Shown: positions 27,223 through 36,450 of the stretch, one piece after another
Layout of the letters: the number at the start of each line of letters is the position of its first letter
How positions within the stretch are numbered: the first letter of the stretch is position 1
DNA from: an uncultured Ferrimonas sp.
GTDB taxonomy: Bacteria; Pseudomonadota; Gammaproteobacteria; Enterobacterales; Shewanellaceae
DNA length: 64,000 bases
Assembly: GCF_947489035.1 (NCBI RefSeq)
Contig: NZ_CANLCI010000003.1
Coordinates: 1 to 64,000, forward strand
Direction: 5' to 3'
Translations under genes and position numbers: made by a program
The notes under the pieces: model-generated
Told to the model about the DNA's origin: nothing
The model's input: only the letters and a program-made list of their open reading frames with translations
The model's database searches: none

Positions 27223-29829
27223 TCACAACTTCGCTTGCCACGCTAACCAGCCTGGTCGCACTTCGCCATACAGCTGCAGGCTTTGGCCACTGCTAAGGCG
27301 ATTACTGCTGTTGGTGGCGTGTTGTGTGGCAAAGGCCACACCGCCGGCCAAGATGGTTTCCAGAGATTCGGTTTTGATGTCTGCGCCGCTAAACACCCCA
27401 AAATCGATGTCGACCCCAGACGCGTTCCAAAACTTAGAGCTGGCGTTAACCAAGTGCTGATAACGCGGCATCAATTGGATCTCAATATCGACCGCCTCAC
27501 CTTGATCGGTTAAGCGCGTATGGATCACTTCGCCAACCCGAATTTGGCGATACAGCACAGGACTACCGATGTGCAGTGAGCCTAAGCGTGATTGGGTTAA
27601 CACCAACCGTAAGCCATCGCCATAGGGCAGTTGCAGCGGTTCTTCGGTGGCCACGGTAAACTGCGATTGCTTACTGTGCTCTTGGCCTGGCAGAGCCGCG
27701 ATGTAGTTGCCCGAGAGAATGGTTTGGACGTTGCGGATCCCAGACAGTGCCACCTTTGGTTGCACTAAGTAATACTGGGCATCGCGCCGGAGAAACTGCT
27801 TGGCCCAAGGCTCTTTGAGTTCGGCCTGAATGGTTTGCTGGCGTAGATCTTCACTTAACTCAACCGCGGTCACGTTGCCGATCTGATGGCCTAAATAGCG
27901 AATGGCGGTATTGCTGTCGATGCGACCATCGGCCACCAGCGTTAAACGAACAGACTGGCTGGCGTCCAGCGCCTCACTTTGAGATGGGTAGATGGTGTTA
28001 TCAACGAGTGCCCCAGCTTGCAGTGGCTGATCCAGATGACCAAAACTCAAGCCGCCACGGATCATCGATACCAAGGGATTGGTGCGAACGGTTAACCCCG
28101 CCAACGATCCCTTTACTTCCACCCCAGAATAGTGCCAAAAGCGCATCGACGGGCCGATCAGGTATCGGTATTGGTCGTTAATTGACACCGTGACTTGCAG
28201 CTGTTGATCCACCAATTTGATGCTCTCAATTTTGCCGGTTTCTAAATCGCGGTAAAACACCGGTGCACCGGGGTTTAAGCCAACTAAGGAATCCGTTGTT
28301 AACTGCAGTGTCTGGGGTTTGGCTTGCAGCGCTTGAGCTTTATCGTCGGCCAGCGTAAAACGCTGACCAGCCGGCGCTTCGTCGCGGGCACTGGAGCTGC
28401 TAAAGGCGATGCCGCCACTTAAGGCATCCAACATCGGCGCGGCCTTGATGGTTAAGGCTGAAAAATCGGCTTTAACCGCCACCGCCCCTTGTAACCAAAA
28501 GCGGCTATTGGTGCGAACCAAGTGCTGGTGTTGCCGTTCGATAAAGATCTTAATATCAACGCCGCTGCTGGTGAGCTCGACAGCAAGCACTTCGCCGACC
28601 ACCACGCCACGATAGCGCAGTGGTGCACCGATGCTCACGCCGTGCAGGATCGATTGGCTTAGGGTGAAGTAGCGGCCGTGGCTGGCTTGTTCTGGTGGCT
28701 GCGCTAACAGGGTAAATTGCTGGCTAGGTTCACCAGTGCCGGGCCACAATCGAATAAAGTCGCCAAACACCACGGTATCAAGATTGCTGATCCCATCAAG
28801 GCCGATGCTGGCACCCACACGATTGAACTGACTGCCAGTGGTCAGCAATGGGCGGTGCCGGGCATCAACCCAACCGCTTAATTCGACCCCGCCATCAGTT
28901 AAAATCACATCGTCAATTTGGCCTAATTCGATGCCGCGGTAACGGATGGAGCTGCCGACACCTAAACCGTCGGCGCTGTCTGCGCTAAAACGGACTCGCA
29001 CCTTCGGGCTGGCATCGGCTTCATCGGCAAACAGGGTGAATTGCTGCTCAGCAACGGCCGCAACGCTGTCACTGGGGGAGGACACCGCAATGCCGCCGGC
29101 TAGAAGGGTGGCTAAACTTTCAATCTGCAGCTTAACGCCACTGCGATTGGCGTCCACTTTGGCGCCAGACACGTTCCAGAAGCGACTGTCTTGGCGAACT
29201 AAAAATTGATGTTCTGGGGTGATCAACGCATCAAATACCACCCCGCTGCCATCGTCTTGCAAGGTAAAGTCGACTATTTGACCGATTTTGACTTGCTGGA
29301 AGAATATGCCGCTGCCGATATTGAGGCTGCCCCGTTCGGGCGCCGCAATATGGATAACTAAGCCATCGCTGTGTACCGATAAGGCTGGGGCCGTCTCATC
29401 GCCAACAAAATGGGTTTTGCGTGCGCCTTCTCCGGGTTGCATGGCAATGTAGTTACCGGAAAACAGTGCATCCAAGCCATCAATACCGGTTAACGATGCT
29501 TTAGGGCTCACCAACCAAAAGTGCGTTTGTTCACGCAGCAGATCATCAACAGAGTTTTGCATGCGAATTTGCACGTCCACTGAGCTGCTGTCGCGGGCCA
29601 GTTGCACTTTGATCACTTGGCCAACGATGATCCCTTGGTAGCGCACCATGGTTTTATTGGCTTCAATGCCAGTGGCGCTAGGAAACTGAACCGTAATGTC
29701 ACTGCCCCGTTCTTGGATGTAATTAACCAATAGCCATAAACCTAAAACGGCGGCCAATATCGGTAGGATCCAAATGGGTGAGAGGTTTTTTTTACGCTTA
29801 AGCACCGGGGCTTGCACTTCAGTGGTCAT
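27223..29829 (-). CDS. letB: LetB lipid-transport MCE protein, seven MCE domains
   Basis: An 868-residue protein with one N-terminal membrane helix (about 17-37) and seven MCE repeats. Each repeat has a VRYxG or IRYRGxxxG core, at approximate residues 60, 175, 300, 405, 525, 645 and 765. Seven matches E. coli LetB (YebT), a hexamer that forms a hydrophobic tunnel across the periplasm for lipid movement between membranes. Its start overlaps the second letA gene by 11 bp, so the two are translationally coupled. The terminal region after about 850 is short and variable. Confidence 0.95.
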   Translation of the reverse strand: MTTEVQAPVLKRKKNLSPIWILPILAAVLGLWLLVNYIQERGSDITVQFPSATGIEANKTMVRYQGIIVGQVIKVQLARDSSSVDVQIRMQNSVDDLLREQTHFWLVSPKASLTGIDGLDALFSGNYIAMQPGEGARKTHFVGDETAPALSVHSDGLVIHIAAPERGSLNIGSGIFFQQVKIGQIVDFTLQDDGSGVVFDALITPEHQFLVRQDSRFWNVSGAKVDANRSGVKLQIESLATLLAGGIAVSSPSDSVAAVAEQQFTLFADEADASPKVRVRFSADSADGLGVGSSIRYRGIELGQIDDVILTDGGVELSGWVDARHRPLLTTGSQFNRVGASIGLDGISNLDTVVFGDFIRLWPGTGEPSQQFTLLAQPPEQASHGRYFTLSQSILHGVSIGAPLRYRGVVVGEVLAVELTSSGVDIKIFIERQHQHLVRTNSRFWLQGAVAVKADFSALTIKAAPMLDALSGGIAFSSSSARDEAPAGQRFTLADDKAQALQAKPQTLQLTTDSLVGLNPGAPVFYRDLETGKIESIKLVDQQLQVTVSINDQYRYLIGPSMRFWHYSGVEVKGSLAGLTVRTNPLVSMIRGGLSFGHLDQPLQAGALVDNTIYPSQSEALDASQSVRLTLVADGRIDSNTAIRYLGHQIGNVTAVELSEDLRQQTIQAELKEPWAKQFLRRDAQYYLVQPKVALSGIRNVQTILSGNYIAALPGQEHSKQSQFTVATEEPLQLPYGDGLRLVLTQSRLGSLHIGSPVLYRQIRVGEVIHTRLTDQGEAVDIEIQLMPRYQHLVNASSKFWNASGVDIDFGVFSGADIKTESLETILAGGVAFATQHATNSSNRLSSGQSLQLYGEVRPGWLAWQAKL

Positions 29830-30424
29830 CCTGTTCCTTTTCTAAATCCCAAAGCAAACGGGTATCGAGACGTTGCGCCGCCATCTGGGTAAATAAAATC
29901 ACCAAGGCAAAATAGGTCGCAGCGGGGGCGGGCAGTGCATACAGCAGCTGCCCCATGTTGATTACGCTGACCATAATCGAAATAACAAACAGATCCAACA
30001 TCGACCAGCGGCCAATGAATTCAATTACATGGAAAGCAGTGGTGAGTTGGCGACGCGATAGCGGTAGTCGTAATTTGATGGTACCTAAGATCACCGCCAA
30101 GCCAACAATCTTCGAAATTGGCACCAACACCGAGGCCACGAACACGATGGTGGCGATCCCCGGCATCCCCGCATCAATCAACGATAGCGTGCCGCTGTAG
30201 ATGGTGTCGTAGGTGTTCACCCCTTGATTGATGGTTTGGGTGATTGGTAATGCATTGGCGGGGAATAAAAAGATAAACGCGGTCAGCAACAGCGCCATGC
30301 TGGTTTCTAACGACCGAGGTTGGCGTTTATGCAGCACGGTGCCACAGCGAGGGCAATGGCTGGGGGCGGCGGTGGTTAAGCGGCAACCGGAACACAGCCG
30401 CAGTTCTGTATTATTGCTGCTCAT
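29819..30424 (-). CDS. letA: LetA/PqiA-like membrane protein, C-terminal-half homologue
   Basis: A 201-residue protein corresponding to the second half of E. coli LetA (YebS). It opens with a zinc ribbon (LCSGC at about 10 and HCPRC at about 23), then four membrane helices including FPANALPI (about 54) and IGRWSMLDLFVISI (about 137). It overlaps the upstream half-gene by 14 bp in another frame and letB by 11 bp. It is thought to energise or load lipid transport through LetB. Confidence 0.9.
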   Translation of the reverse strand: MSSNNTELRLCSGCRLTTAAPSHCPRCGTVLHKRQPRSLETSMALLLTAFIFLFPANALPITQTINQGVNTYDTIYSGTLSLIDAGMPGIATIVFVASVLVPISKIVGLAVILGTIKLRLPLSRRQLTTAFHVIEFIGRWSMLDLFVISIMVSVINMGQLLYALPAPAATYFALVILFTQMAAQRLDTRLLWDLEKEQDDH

Positions 30425-31109
30425 AGCGTTGCCACATTAGCTTGGGGTTGTATTCGTATTGAACGTAAAACATCATCACAAACAGCAGCAACAACGCGCC
30501 ACTGCCCCAACCGAACGTGAGACTGGCGAAATCGGACAGCTTAAACATCGACACTAAATAGCTGATCAGATAGATCTCAACCATCGACAGTTTGCGCAGC
30601 AAACTATGACGCAGCAGCAACCAGCGTAACAATTGTGGATGGCGATTTGAGCGCAGTAGCAGCAGTTGCACCAGCACAGAACACAGCAACAGCAGCGGGG
30701 CGATCACCCCAGTGATCAACACGGCTAAGCCCACCAAACTGTAGCCTTGCTCAATCACCGCAATCGCGCCGCCGAAGATGGTGGTGGCACGAATGTTACC
30801 CACCACATCAATTTCGACAATTGGCAATAAATTGGCCGGGAAAAACAGCACCAATGCTGTGAGGGTTAACGCCAGCAACGTGTTGTTATCGCAATAGGGC
30901 TGATCATACACCCGGCTGCCACAGCGAGGGCAATGGGCGCGAATGCCCTGGGGAATGGCTCGCTGTTTTACCTGTTCATCACAGGTAGGGCAAAGTAAAG
31001 TGCAATCTGGCAAATCAACGTCCGTTTTCGATAGCAGCACAAGTAACAACAGTTTACCACTACTGCCTAAGAGGCAATAGCGGCAATAATCTGTGCATTT
31101 GGCCGCCAC
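30411..31109 (-). CDS. letA: LetA/PqiA-like membrane protein, N-terminal-half homologue
   Basis: Up to 232 residues matching the first half of E. coli LetA: zinc ribbon LLCPTCDEQ and HCPRCGSRVY (about 38-67), then four helices with FFPANLLPIVEID and LRKLSMVEIYLISYLVSMFKL. The start is uncertain. The GTG at 31109 opens the frame, but the first 23 residues look non-coding, and a GTG at 31040 would give 209 residues; neither has a good Shine-Dalgarno. Divergent from msrC. Two genes here do the work of the single enteric LetA. Confidence 0.85.
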   Translation of the reverse strand: MAAKCTDYCRYCLLGSSGKLLLLVLLSKTDVDLPDCTLLCPTCDEQVKQRAIPQGIRAHCPRCGSRVYDQPYCDNNTLLALTLTALVLFFPANLLPIVEIDVVGNIRATTIFGGAIAVIEQGYSLVGLAVLITGVIAPLLLLCSVLVQLLLLRSNRHPQLLRWLLLRHSLLRKLSMVEIYLISYLVSMFKLSDFASLTFGWGSGALLLLFVMMFYVQYEYNPKLMWQRYEQQ

Positions 31110-31183
31110 AAAGGGCTTTTACCTTGACTCAAGCGGGGGAAACTGGGTTAATGGCAAGCTGATAATTACTCTAAGTCTCGAAC

Positions 31184-31657
31184 ATGTTGTCCGCTGAAAC
31201 CCTCGATTATGGATTGCTGAGTGAACAAGCGAAAAGTTTGATTGCTGGCGAACCGAACCTCACCGCAAATCTAGCAAACATATCTGCCCTGATTTTCGAT
31301 TCAATGCCCGATCTTAACTGGGCTGGCTTCTATTGGGTTGATACCCCAGAGCAGCTGGTACTCGGTCCATTCCAAGGCAAGGTTGCCTGTGTGCGGATCC
31401 CAATAGGTAAAGGCGTCTGCGGTACTGCCGCGGCTACCGGTATTACCCAGTGCATCAGTGATGTACATGCGTTTCCTGGCCACATCGCTTGCGACAGTGC
31501 CAGTGAATCCGAATTGGTAGTACCCATTCGCTGTGGCGGTAAGGTTGTTGGGGTGTTAGATATCGACAGTCCAATGCTGTCGCGCTTTAGCGATACCGAT
31601 GCCCGTGGCATCGAGCAATTGGTCAACGTGTTAGAGCAACACCTAGAGCAGCATTAA
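31184..31657 (+). CDS. msrC: Free methionine-(R)-sulfoxide reductase (GAF domain)
   Basis: A 157-residue single GAF-domain protein that reduces free Met-R-sulfoxide using thioredoxin. The active-site cysteines are in VACVRIPIGKGVCGTA (about 68-83) and HIACDS (about 104), the three-cysteine arrangement of fRMsr/YebR. SELVVPI and VLDIDSP complete the family motifs. It is first in a run msrC - small gene - proQ - prc, the same set that neighbours letAB in E. coli. Confidence 0.93.
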   Translation: MLSAETLDYGLLSEQAKSLIAGEPNLTANLANISALIFDSMPDLNWAGFYWVDTPEQLVLGPFQGKVACVRIPIGKGVCGTAAATGITQCISDVHAFPGHIACDSASESELVVPIRCGGKVVGVLDIDSPMLSRFSDTDARGIEQLVNVLEQHLEQH

Positions 31658-31947
31658 TGAAAGAGCTGATTCACATCCACACCTACTTAATGGATGCCAA
31701 CGAAGTAGGTGAATGGGAGGGGCAGGAAGCTCTTGCTGCGGAACACATAAACCAATTGTTTCATGCGGTTTATGATCACGCAGATCACGATATTGAGGTG
31801 ACACGGTTAGAGCAAATGCTTGAATCCGTGTGGCCAAATTGGCAATACAATCCCCAGCTCCTAGAGTTGGATGACGATATGGTTGACGCATTCGTCGAAG
31901 CACTATTTAACCATTTTGACCCAGAACAGGGCCAGGAAGACTTTTGA
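31657..31947 (+). CDS. Small acidic protein between msrC and proQ, function unknown
   Basis: I do not recognise this 96-residue protein. It is very acidic, Asp/Glu/His-rich and probably all-helical, without cysteines or a signal. Its ATG overlaps the msrC stop by one base and its stop overlaps the proQ ATG by one base, so it is translated with both. That tight packing supports a real gene and hints at a role linked to ProQ or to the msrC-proQ-prc unit, which is inference only. Confidence 0.75.
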   Translation: MKELIHIHTYLMDANEVGEWEGQEALAAEHINQLFHAVYDHADHDIEVTRLEQMLESVWPNWQYNPQLLELDDDMVDAFVEALFNHFDPEQGQEDF

Positions 31948-32612
31948 TGACCACTGAACAAAACACCACTCCGGAAAGCACTCCAAAACTGAAGGACGTG
32001 AAAGAAGTTATTGCCTATTTGGCAGAGCAGTTTCCGCAGTGCTTTACCCTTGAAGGTGACGCAAAGCCGCTGAAAATTGGTTTATTCCAAGAATTGGCTG
32101 AGCGCTTGGAAGGCGACGAGAAAGTCAGCAAGACTCAATTGCGTCAAGCCATTCGTCGTTACACCAACAGCTGGCGCTACCTGCGCGGTTCTAAGTCTGG
32201 CGCTCAGCGTGTTGACCTAGACGGCAACGATTGTGGCGAGCTGGAGCAAGAACACGTTGAGCACGCTGAAAAAACGCTGAAAGATAGCCAAGATCGCGCT
32301 AAAGAGATGCGTCAAGAAAAGGCCGCGGCTGAGCGCAAGGCAAAACGCCCTGCGAAAAAGCCTCGCCCAGCTCGTGCTGAGCAAGCTGCTAAAGCAAAAC
32401 CTTCTAAAATGAAAAAAGAGTCTGTCGAGCGGAACTCTAAGCCACTTGAAAAAGTCTCAGCAGATAAGTTGTCAGTAGACATGACCGTGATGGTGACTTT
32501 AGGTCGTACCCCAGCGAAAGGTGTAATTACCGATCTGTCTAAGGGCGACGTAGTAGTCCGTTTAGAGTCCGGTCTGACCGTTAAAGTGAAAGCCGATCAC
32601 ATCCGCATCTAA
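31947..32612 (+). CDS. proQ: RNA chaperone ProQ
   Basis: The 221-residue protein has an N-terminal FinO-like RNA-binding domain (about 15-125) with KEVIAYLAEQFPQCF, KPLKIGLFQ, SKTQLRQAIRRYTNSWRYL and RVDLDGNDCGEL. A Lys/Ala/Arg-rich linker (about 125-165) and a C-terminal Tudor-like domain ending KVKADHIRI follow. ProQ binds structured sRNAs and mRNA 3' ends. The ATG at 31947 is used; an in-frame TTG one codon earlier overlaps the upstream gene. Confidence 0.96.
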   Translation: MTTEQNTTPESTPKLKDVKEVIAYLAEQFPQCFTLEGDAKPLKIGLFQELAERLEGDEKVSKTQLRQAIRRYTNSWRYLRGSKSGAQRVDLDGNDCGELEQEHVEHAEKTLKDSQDRAKEMRQEKAAAERKAKRPAKKPRPARAEQAAKAKPSKMKKESVERNSKPLEKVSADKLSVDMTVMVTLGRTPAKGVITDLSKGDVVVRLESGLTVKVKADHIRI

Positions 32613-32646
32613 TACGGAGTGAGGCGGCATAAGGAGTTGCGAGTAG

Positions 32647-34689
32647 ATGAGAAAAAATAAGATTGCTGCGTTTTTGGCTGGTGTGGTGCTTAGCGCCCAA
32701 GCGCTGGCGGTATCTCCTGCACTGAGTGTGCAAGAACTGCCAGAACTGGACCAAGAGGCTCAACACAAAATAGCCAGTAAACGCGTAACTGATCTTTTTA
32801 CTCGCTCTCATTACCGTCAGGTGGCGTTTGACGACCAGTTTGCTGCGGCGGTTTACAGCCGCTACTTAAAGCAATTGGACGCCAATCGCTCCAATTTGCT
32901 GGCCAGCGACATCGCCAAGTTCAGCAAGCTTGAATCGGATCTGCTGGTGTCCATTCGCAGCGGCCAGTTGGCCGAGGCGTATGAACTGTACGAGCTGTCG
33001 ACCAAACGTCGCTACCAACGGTTAGAGTTCGCGTTATCGCTGCTTGACGAACCGATGGATTTTACCAAAGCTGGCGATCGTTACGTCTACGACCGTACTG
33101 AGTCCCCTTGGGCCACCAGTGAAGCAGAGCTGGATGAGATCTGGCGTCAACGGGTGAAGCACGATGCGCTTAACCTGTCGATGACCGGCAAAGAGTGGCC
33201 TGAAATCAGCGAAATGCTGACTAAGCGCTACAACAATGCCATTAAACGACTCAGTCAGACTCAAAGCGAAGATGTATTTCAGTCTGTGATGAACGCCTTT
33301 GCTTACACGTTAGAGCCGCACACCAGTTACTTATCACCGCGTAACGCTGATCGCTTCAAAACTGAAATGAACCTGTCCCTTGAAGGGATCGGTGCCGTAT
33401 TGATGGTGGACGACGATTACACCGTGGTGCGTGAACTGGTTACCGGTGGCCCAGCGGATAAGCAGGGCGAGCTGAAACCCGACGACAAAATCATCGGCGT
33501 TGCCCAAGAGGGCGAGAAGGTGGTTGATGTTATCGGCTGGCGCTTGGATGACGTGGTTGAACTGATTAAGGGCAAGAAAGACTCTGTGGTAACACTGCAA
33601 GTGTTGGCATCGAAAGATGGCAATAATGCGCTGCCGAAAGAGATCGAAATTGTTCGTGACGAAGTTCGCCTTGAAGACCGAGCAGTGAAATCGGAAGTAC
33701 GCACCGTGCCAATGGGCGGCAGTGACCGCAAAGTTGGCGTCATCGACATTCCAAGTTTTTACATGGATGTCAGCGGTGATGTGGCTAAAGAGATCGCCAA
33801 GCTGAAGCAAGAGTCGATTGAAGGCATTATTGTGGATCTGCGCAGTAACGGTGGTGGCTCTTTGAGCGAAGCCAGTCTGCTAACCGGTTTGTTCATTAGC
33901 CAAGGGCCAGTGGTGCAAATTCGGGATCAACGCAACAAGATCAGCGTGAACGGCGACAGTGATGCCCGTGTGGCTTACGATGGCCCGTTAACGGTTATGG
34001 TGAATCGCTACAGTGCCTCTGCGTCAGAGATTTTTGCCGCAGCGCTGCAAGACTATGGTCGTGCGGTGATCATTGGTGAGCAAACCTTTGGTAAAGGTAC
34101 GGTGCAGCAGCATCGTCCACTGGGTCGTATTTACGATTTATACGACAAGCCAATGGGTAACGTTACCTACACCATCTCTAAGTTTTACCGCATCAATGGC
34201 GGTTCAACTCAGCTTAAAGGGGTGTTACCGGATCTGACCTTCCCAAGCTTTGTGGTTGAGGGAGAGTATGGTGAATCTCAAGAAGATAACGCCTTGCCGT
34301 GGGATTCGATCCCAAGCGCACGTTACCGTAACTTTGAGATGATCGACACCGATCTGGTTAATTACCTTGATGGTCGTCATCAGAGCCGGATAGAGCAAGA
34401 TTATGAATTTAATCTGCTGAAAGGCGACATTGCTCGTTACCGTTTGGATAAAGACAAAAACTGGGTCAGCTTGGTTAAGTCGGAACGCGAAGCGAAGCAA
34501 GCTGAAGATGATAAACGCGCCTTATCTCGTCTGAATACACGTCGAAAACAGCAAGGTTTAGAGGCTGTGGAAGCCTTAAAAGACGCCGAAGATATGGAGT
34601 TACCTGACTACATGTTGGAAGAGGCCAGCGCCATTACCATCGACTTGGTTGATTACGCTTTAACCGCCAGACAAAAGAAAGCCTCGTAA
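32647..34689 (+). CDS. prc: Carboxy-terminal processing periplasmic protease Prc (Tsp)
   Basis: A 680-residue periplasmic protease with a signal peptide cleaved near ALA (about 22). It has an N-terminal helical domain, a PDZ domain (about 240-320) and the S41 catalytic part with Ser in YSASASEIF (about 458) and Lys in GEQTFGKGTVQ (about 483). It degrades proteins with nonpolar C-termini and processes penicillin-binding protein 3 in E. coli. It follows proQ by 34 bp and ends the operon. Confidence 0.96.
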   Translation: MRKNKIAAFLAGVVLSAQALAVSPALSVQELPELDQEAQHKIASKRVTDLFTRSHYRQVAFDDQFAAAVYSRYLKQLDANRSNLLASDIAKFSKLESDLLVSIRSGQLAEAYELYELSTKRRYQRLEFALSLLDEPMDFTKAGDRYVYDRTESPWATSEAELDEIWRQRVKHDALNLSMTGKEWPEISEMLTKRYNNAIKRLSQTQSEDVFQSVMNAFAYTLEPHTSYLSPRNADRFKTEMNLSLEGIGAVLMVDDDYTVVRELVTGGPADKQGELKPDDKIIGVAQEGEKVVDVIGWRLDDVVELIKGKKDSVVTLQVLASKDGNNALPKEIEIVRDEVRLEDRAVKSEVRTVPMGGSDRKVGVIDIPSFYMDVSGDVAKEIAKLKQESIEGIIVDLRSNGGGSLSEASLLTGLFISQGPVVQIRDQRNKISVNGDSDARVAYDGPLTVMVNRYSASASEIFAAALQDYGRAVIIGEQTFGKGTVQQHRPLGRIYDLYDKPMGNVTYTISKFYRINGGSTQLKGVLPDLTFPSFVVEGEYGESQEDNALPWDSIPSARYRNFEMIDTDLVNYLDGRHQSRIEQDYEFNLLKGDIARYRLDKDKNWVSLVKSEREAKQAEDDKRALSRLNTRRKQQGLEAVEALKDAEDMELPDYMLEEASAITIDLVDYALTARQKKAS

Positions 34690-34713
34690 GGCTAACTTTG
34701 ATTGTTCTTACAA

Positions 34714-34739
34714 ACGCCGCTAACTTAGCGGCGTTTTTT
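34714..34739 (+). terminator. Terminator after prc
   Basis: The stem ACGCCGCTA/TAGCGGCGT with a 3-nt loop is followed by six T. It closes the msrC-proQ-prc unit. Confidence 0.93.
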
Positions 34740-34900
34740 GTTTGCATAAACCGCCAGCAGACAAAATAAACCACTGCGCCGACCACTTGCATTAGACAGT
34801 AAATTTAACTTTTGCAACGTCTAATCACTTGCATACATAGATGCATACGCGATACAAAATGCCTGCTTATAACAAAAAAATAACAAGTTAGAGGGAAGGC

Positions 34901-36274
34901 ATGAGTACGGATACGGTAAAACACGAACAATGGTCCAGTCGTATGAGCTATATGCTTGCGGCCACTGGTGCCGCAGTCGGACTCGGCAACATTTGGAAAT
35001 TTCCCTACATCATGGGAGAAAACGGTGGCGGGGCATTCGTTCTGGTGTACTTCGCCTGTATTTTGCTTATCGGCATTCCAGTGATGATGTCGGAAGTGCT
35101 GATCGGTAAAGTTGGCCGCCAAGCGCCAGCACGCTCAGCGCGTTTGGTTTCGCAACAATCCGGTGGCAGCGGCAAATGGTCGATCGTTGGCTGGTTTGGT
35201 TCGTTAACGGGCTTTTTGATCCTCTCTTTTTACGTTGTGATTGCAGGTTGGGCACTGGCCTACACCTATTACGGCTTTAACGGCATGTTTACGGATCAAA
35301 CCGCTGTACAAATCGATTCCCTGTTTCGAGGTCTCAACGCCTCTGGAGCCGAATTGATGGCGTGGAGTGGCGCGGTCGTATTAACCACCACCCTGGTTGT
35401 TGGCTTAGGGGTGAAGGATGGTCTTGAGCGTTCGGTCAATTGGATGATGCCAGCCCTGTTTGTGCTGTTACTGGTTATGGTGGGTTACGCCTCGCAACAT
35501 GGCGACATGCCCGCCGCGCTCAAATTTATGTTTAATGCGGATTTCAGCAAGTTAAGTTGGAATGGTGTCTTAGTTGCGCTGGGTCATGCCTTTTTCACTT
35601 TATCATTGGCATCAGGGATCATGACCATGTACGGCGCTTACCTGCCTGCAGGCACTTCCTTAGTGAAAACCTCAATTTATATTGCGGTAATGGATACCGT
35701 GGTGGCGATATTAGCGGGGATCGCGATTTACCCTATTGTGTTTGCCAACGGCTTAGAACCCGGCGCAGGCCCAGGGCTAATCTTCCAAACCCTGCCTATC
35801 GCCTTTGGCAGCATGCCCGGTGGTCAGATATTCGGTGGCTTGTTCTTTCTTATGCTGGTAGTGGCGGCATTAACGTCAGCGTTGGCGCTGATTGAATCTT
35901 CCGTTGCTTGGTTAGTGGAAAACCGTGGTTTTAAACGAATGCAAGCGGCTGTTGTGTCTGGTGCCGTGATCTGGTTGCTGAGCTTAACCACCGTATTCTC
36001 TATCAGTGGTGCCGAGTGGACCAAAATTACGCTGTTTGGCAACGAAACCACCATGTTTGGGATCCTTGATTTCACCACTTCGAACATCATGTTGCCGGTC
36101 GGCGGCTTGCTTACTGCGTTATTTGTTGGCTATGTGGTTAAGCGCTCCGTTACCGAGCAAGCCATTGATAGCAGTGCTGCGATTTACACCTTCTGGCGTG
36201 TGTGTGTGCGTTACGTGGCGCCGATAGCCATTGTGTTGGTGTTCTTGCAACTGTCTGGTTTAGTTTCCTTTTAA
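34901..36274 (+). CDS. Sodium-dependent transporter, NSS/SNF family
   Basis: The 457-residue protein has about 11-12 membrane helices and the LeuT-type start WSSRMSYMLAATGAAVGLGNIWKFPYIMGENGGGAF, whose unwound helix 1 binds Na+ and substrate. Members import amino acids or tryptophan/tyrosine with Na+; the substrate here cannot be read from the sequence. Monocistronic, with terminators on both sides. The 210-bp upstream gap carries an inverted repeat TGCAT-N6-ATGCA at 34830-34845 that could be an operator. Confidence 0.9.
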   Translation: MSTDTVKHEQWSSRMSYMLAATGAAVGLGNIWKFPYIMGENGGGAFVLVYFACILLIGIPVMMSEVLIGKVGRQAPARSARLVSQQSGGSGKWSIVGWFGSLTGFLILSFYVVIAGWALAYTYYGFNGMFTDQTAVQIDSLFRGLNASGAELMAWSGAVVLTTTLVVGLGVKDGLERSVNWMMPALFVLLLVMVGYASQHGDMPAALKFMFNADFSKLSWNGVLVALGHAFFTLSLASGIMTMYGAYLPAGTSLVKTSIYIAVMDTVVAILAGIAIYPIVFANGLEPGAGPGLIFQTLPIAFGSMPGGQIFGGLFFLMLVVAALTSALALIESSVAWLVENRGFKRMQAAVVSGAVIWLLSLTTVFSISGAEWTKITLFGNETTMFGILDFTTSNIMLPVGGLLTALFVGYVVKRSVTEQAIDSSAAIYTFWRVCVRYVAPIAIVLVFLQLSGLVSF

Positions 36275-36300
36275 CCACCTGTCTGCACGCAATGCGGTAG

Positions 36301-36326
36301 AAAACCGGCCATTACGGCCGGTTTTT
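36301..36326. terminator. Terminator after the NSS transporter
   Basis: The 8-bp stem AACCGGCC/GGCCGGTT with loop ATTAC is followed by five T. Confidence 0.92.
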
Positions 36327-36450
36327 GTTGGTTTTATCCCCACTCAAACTCTTTTGCGATTGTAGCGCCCGCAGAAAACAAAGCCCTTGGTATACTGACC
36401 GCATTAAGGGTTTTATCCCTTTATCTTTGGAAAGTAAGGAGACTGTGCCC

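Noticed and set aside
30411..30424. Frameshift error splitting letA
   Set aside because: Each half begins and ends where the domain boundary falls in the single-chain protein, and the overlap contains a proper stop and ATG, so a genuine two-gene arrangement is more likely.
34830..34845. ArgR box upstream of the NSS transporter
   Set aside because: The arms are TGCAT/ATGCA with a 6-bp spacer, while ARG boxes have TGAAT-type arms 4 bp apart.
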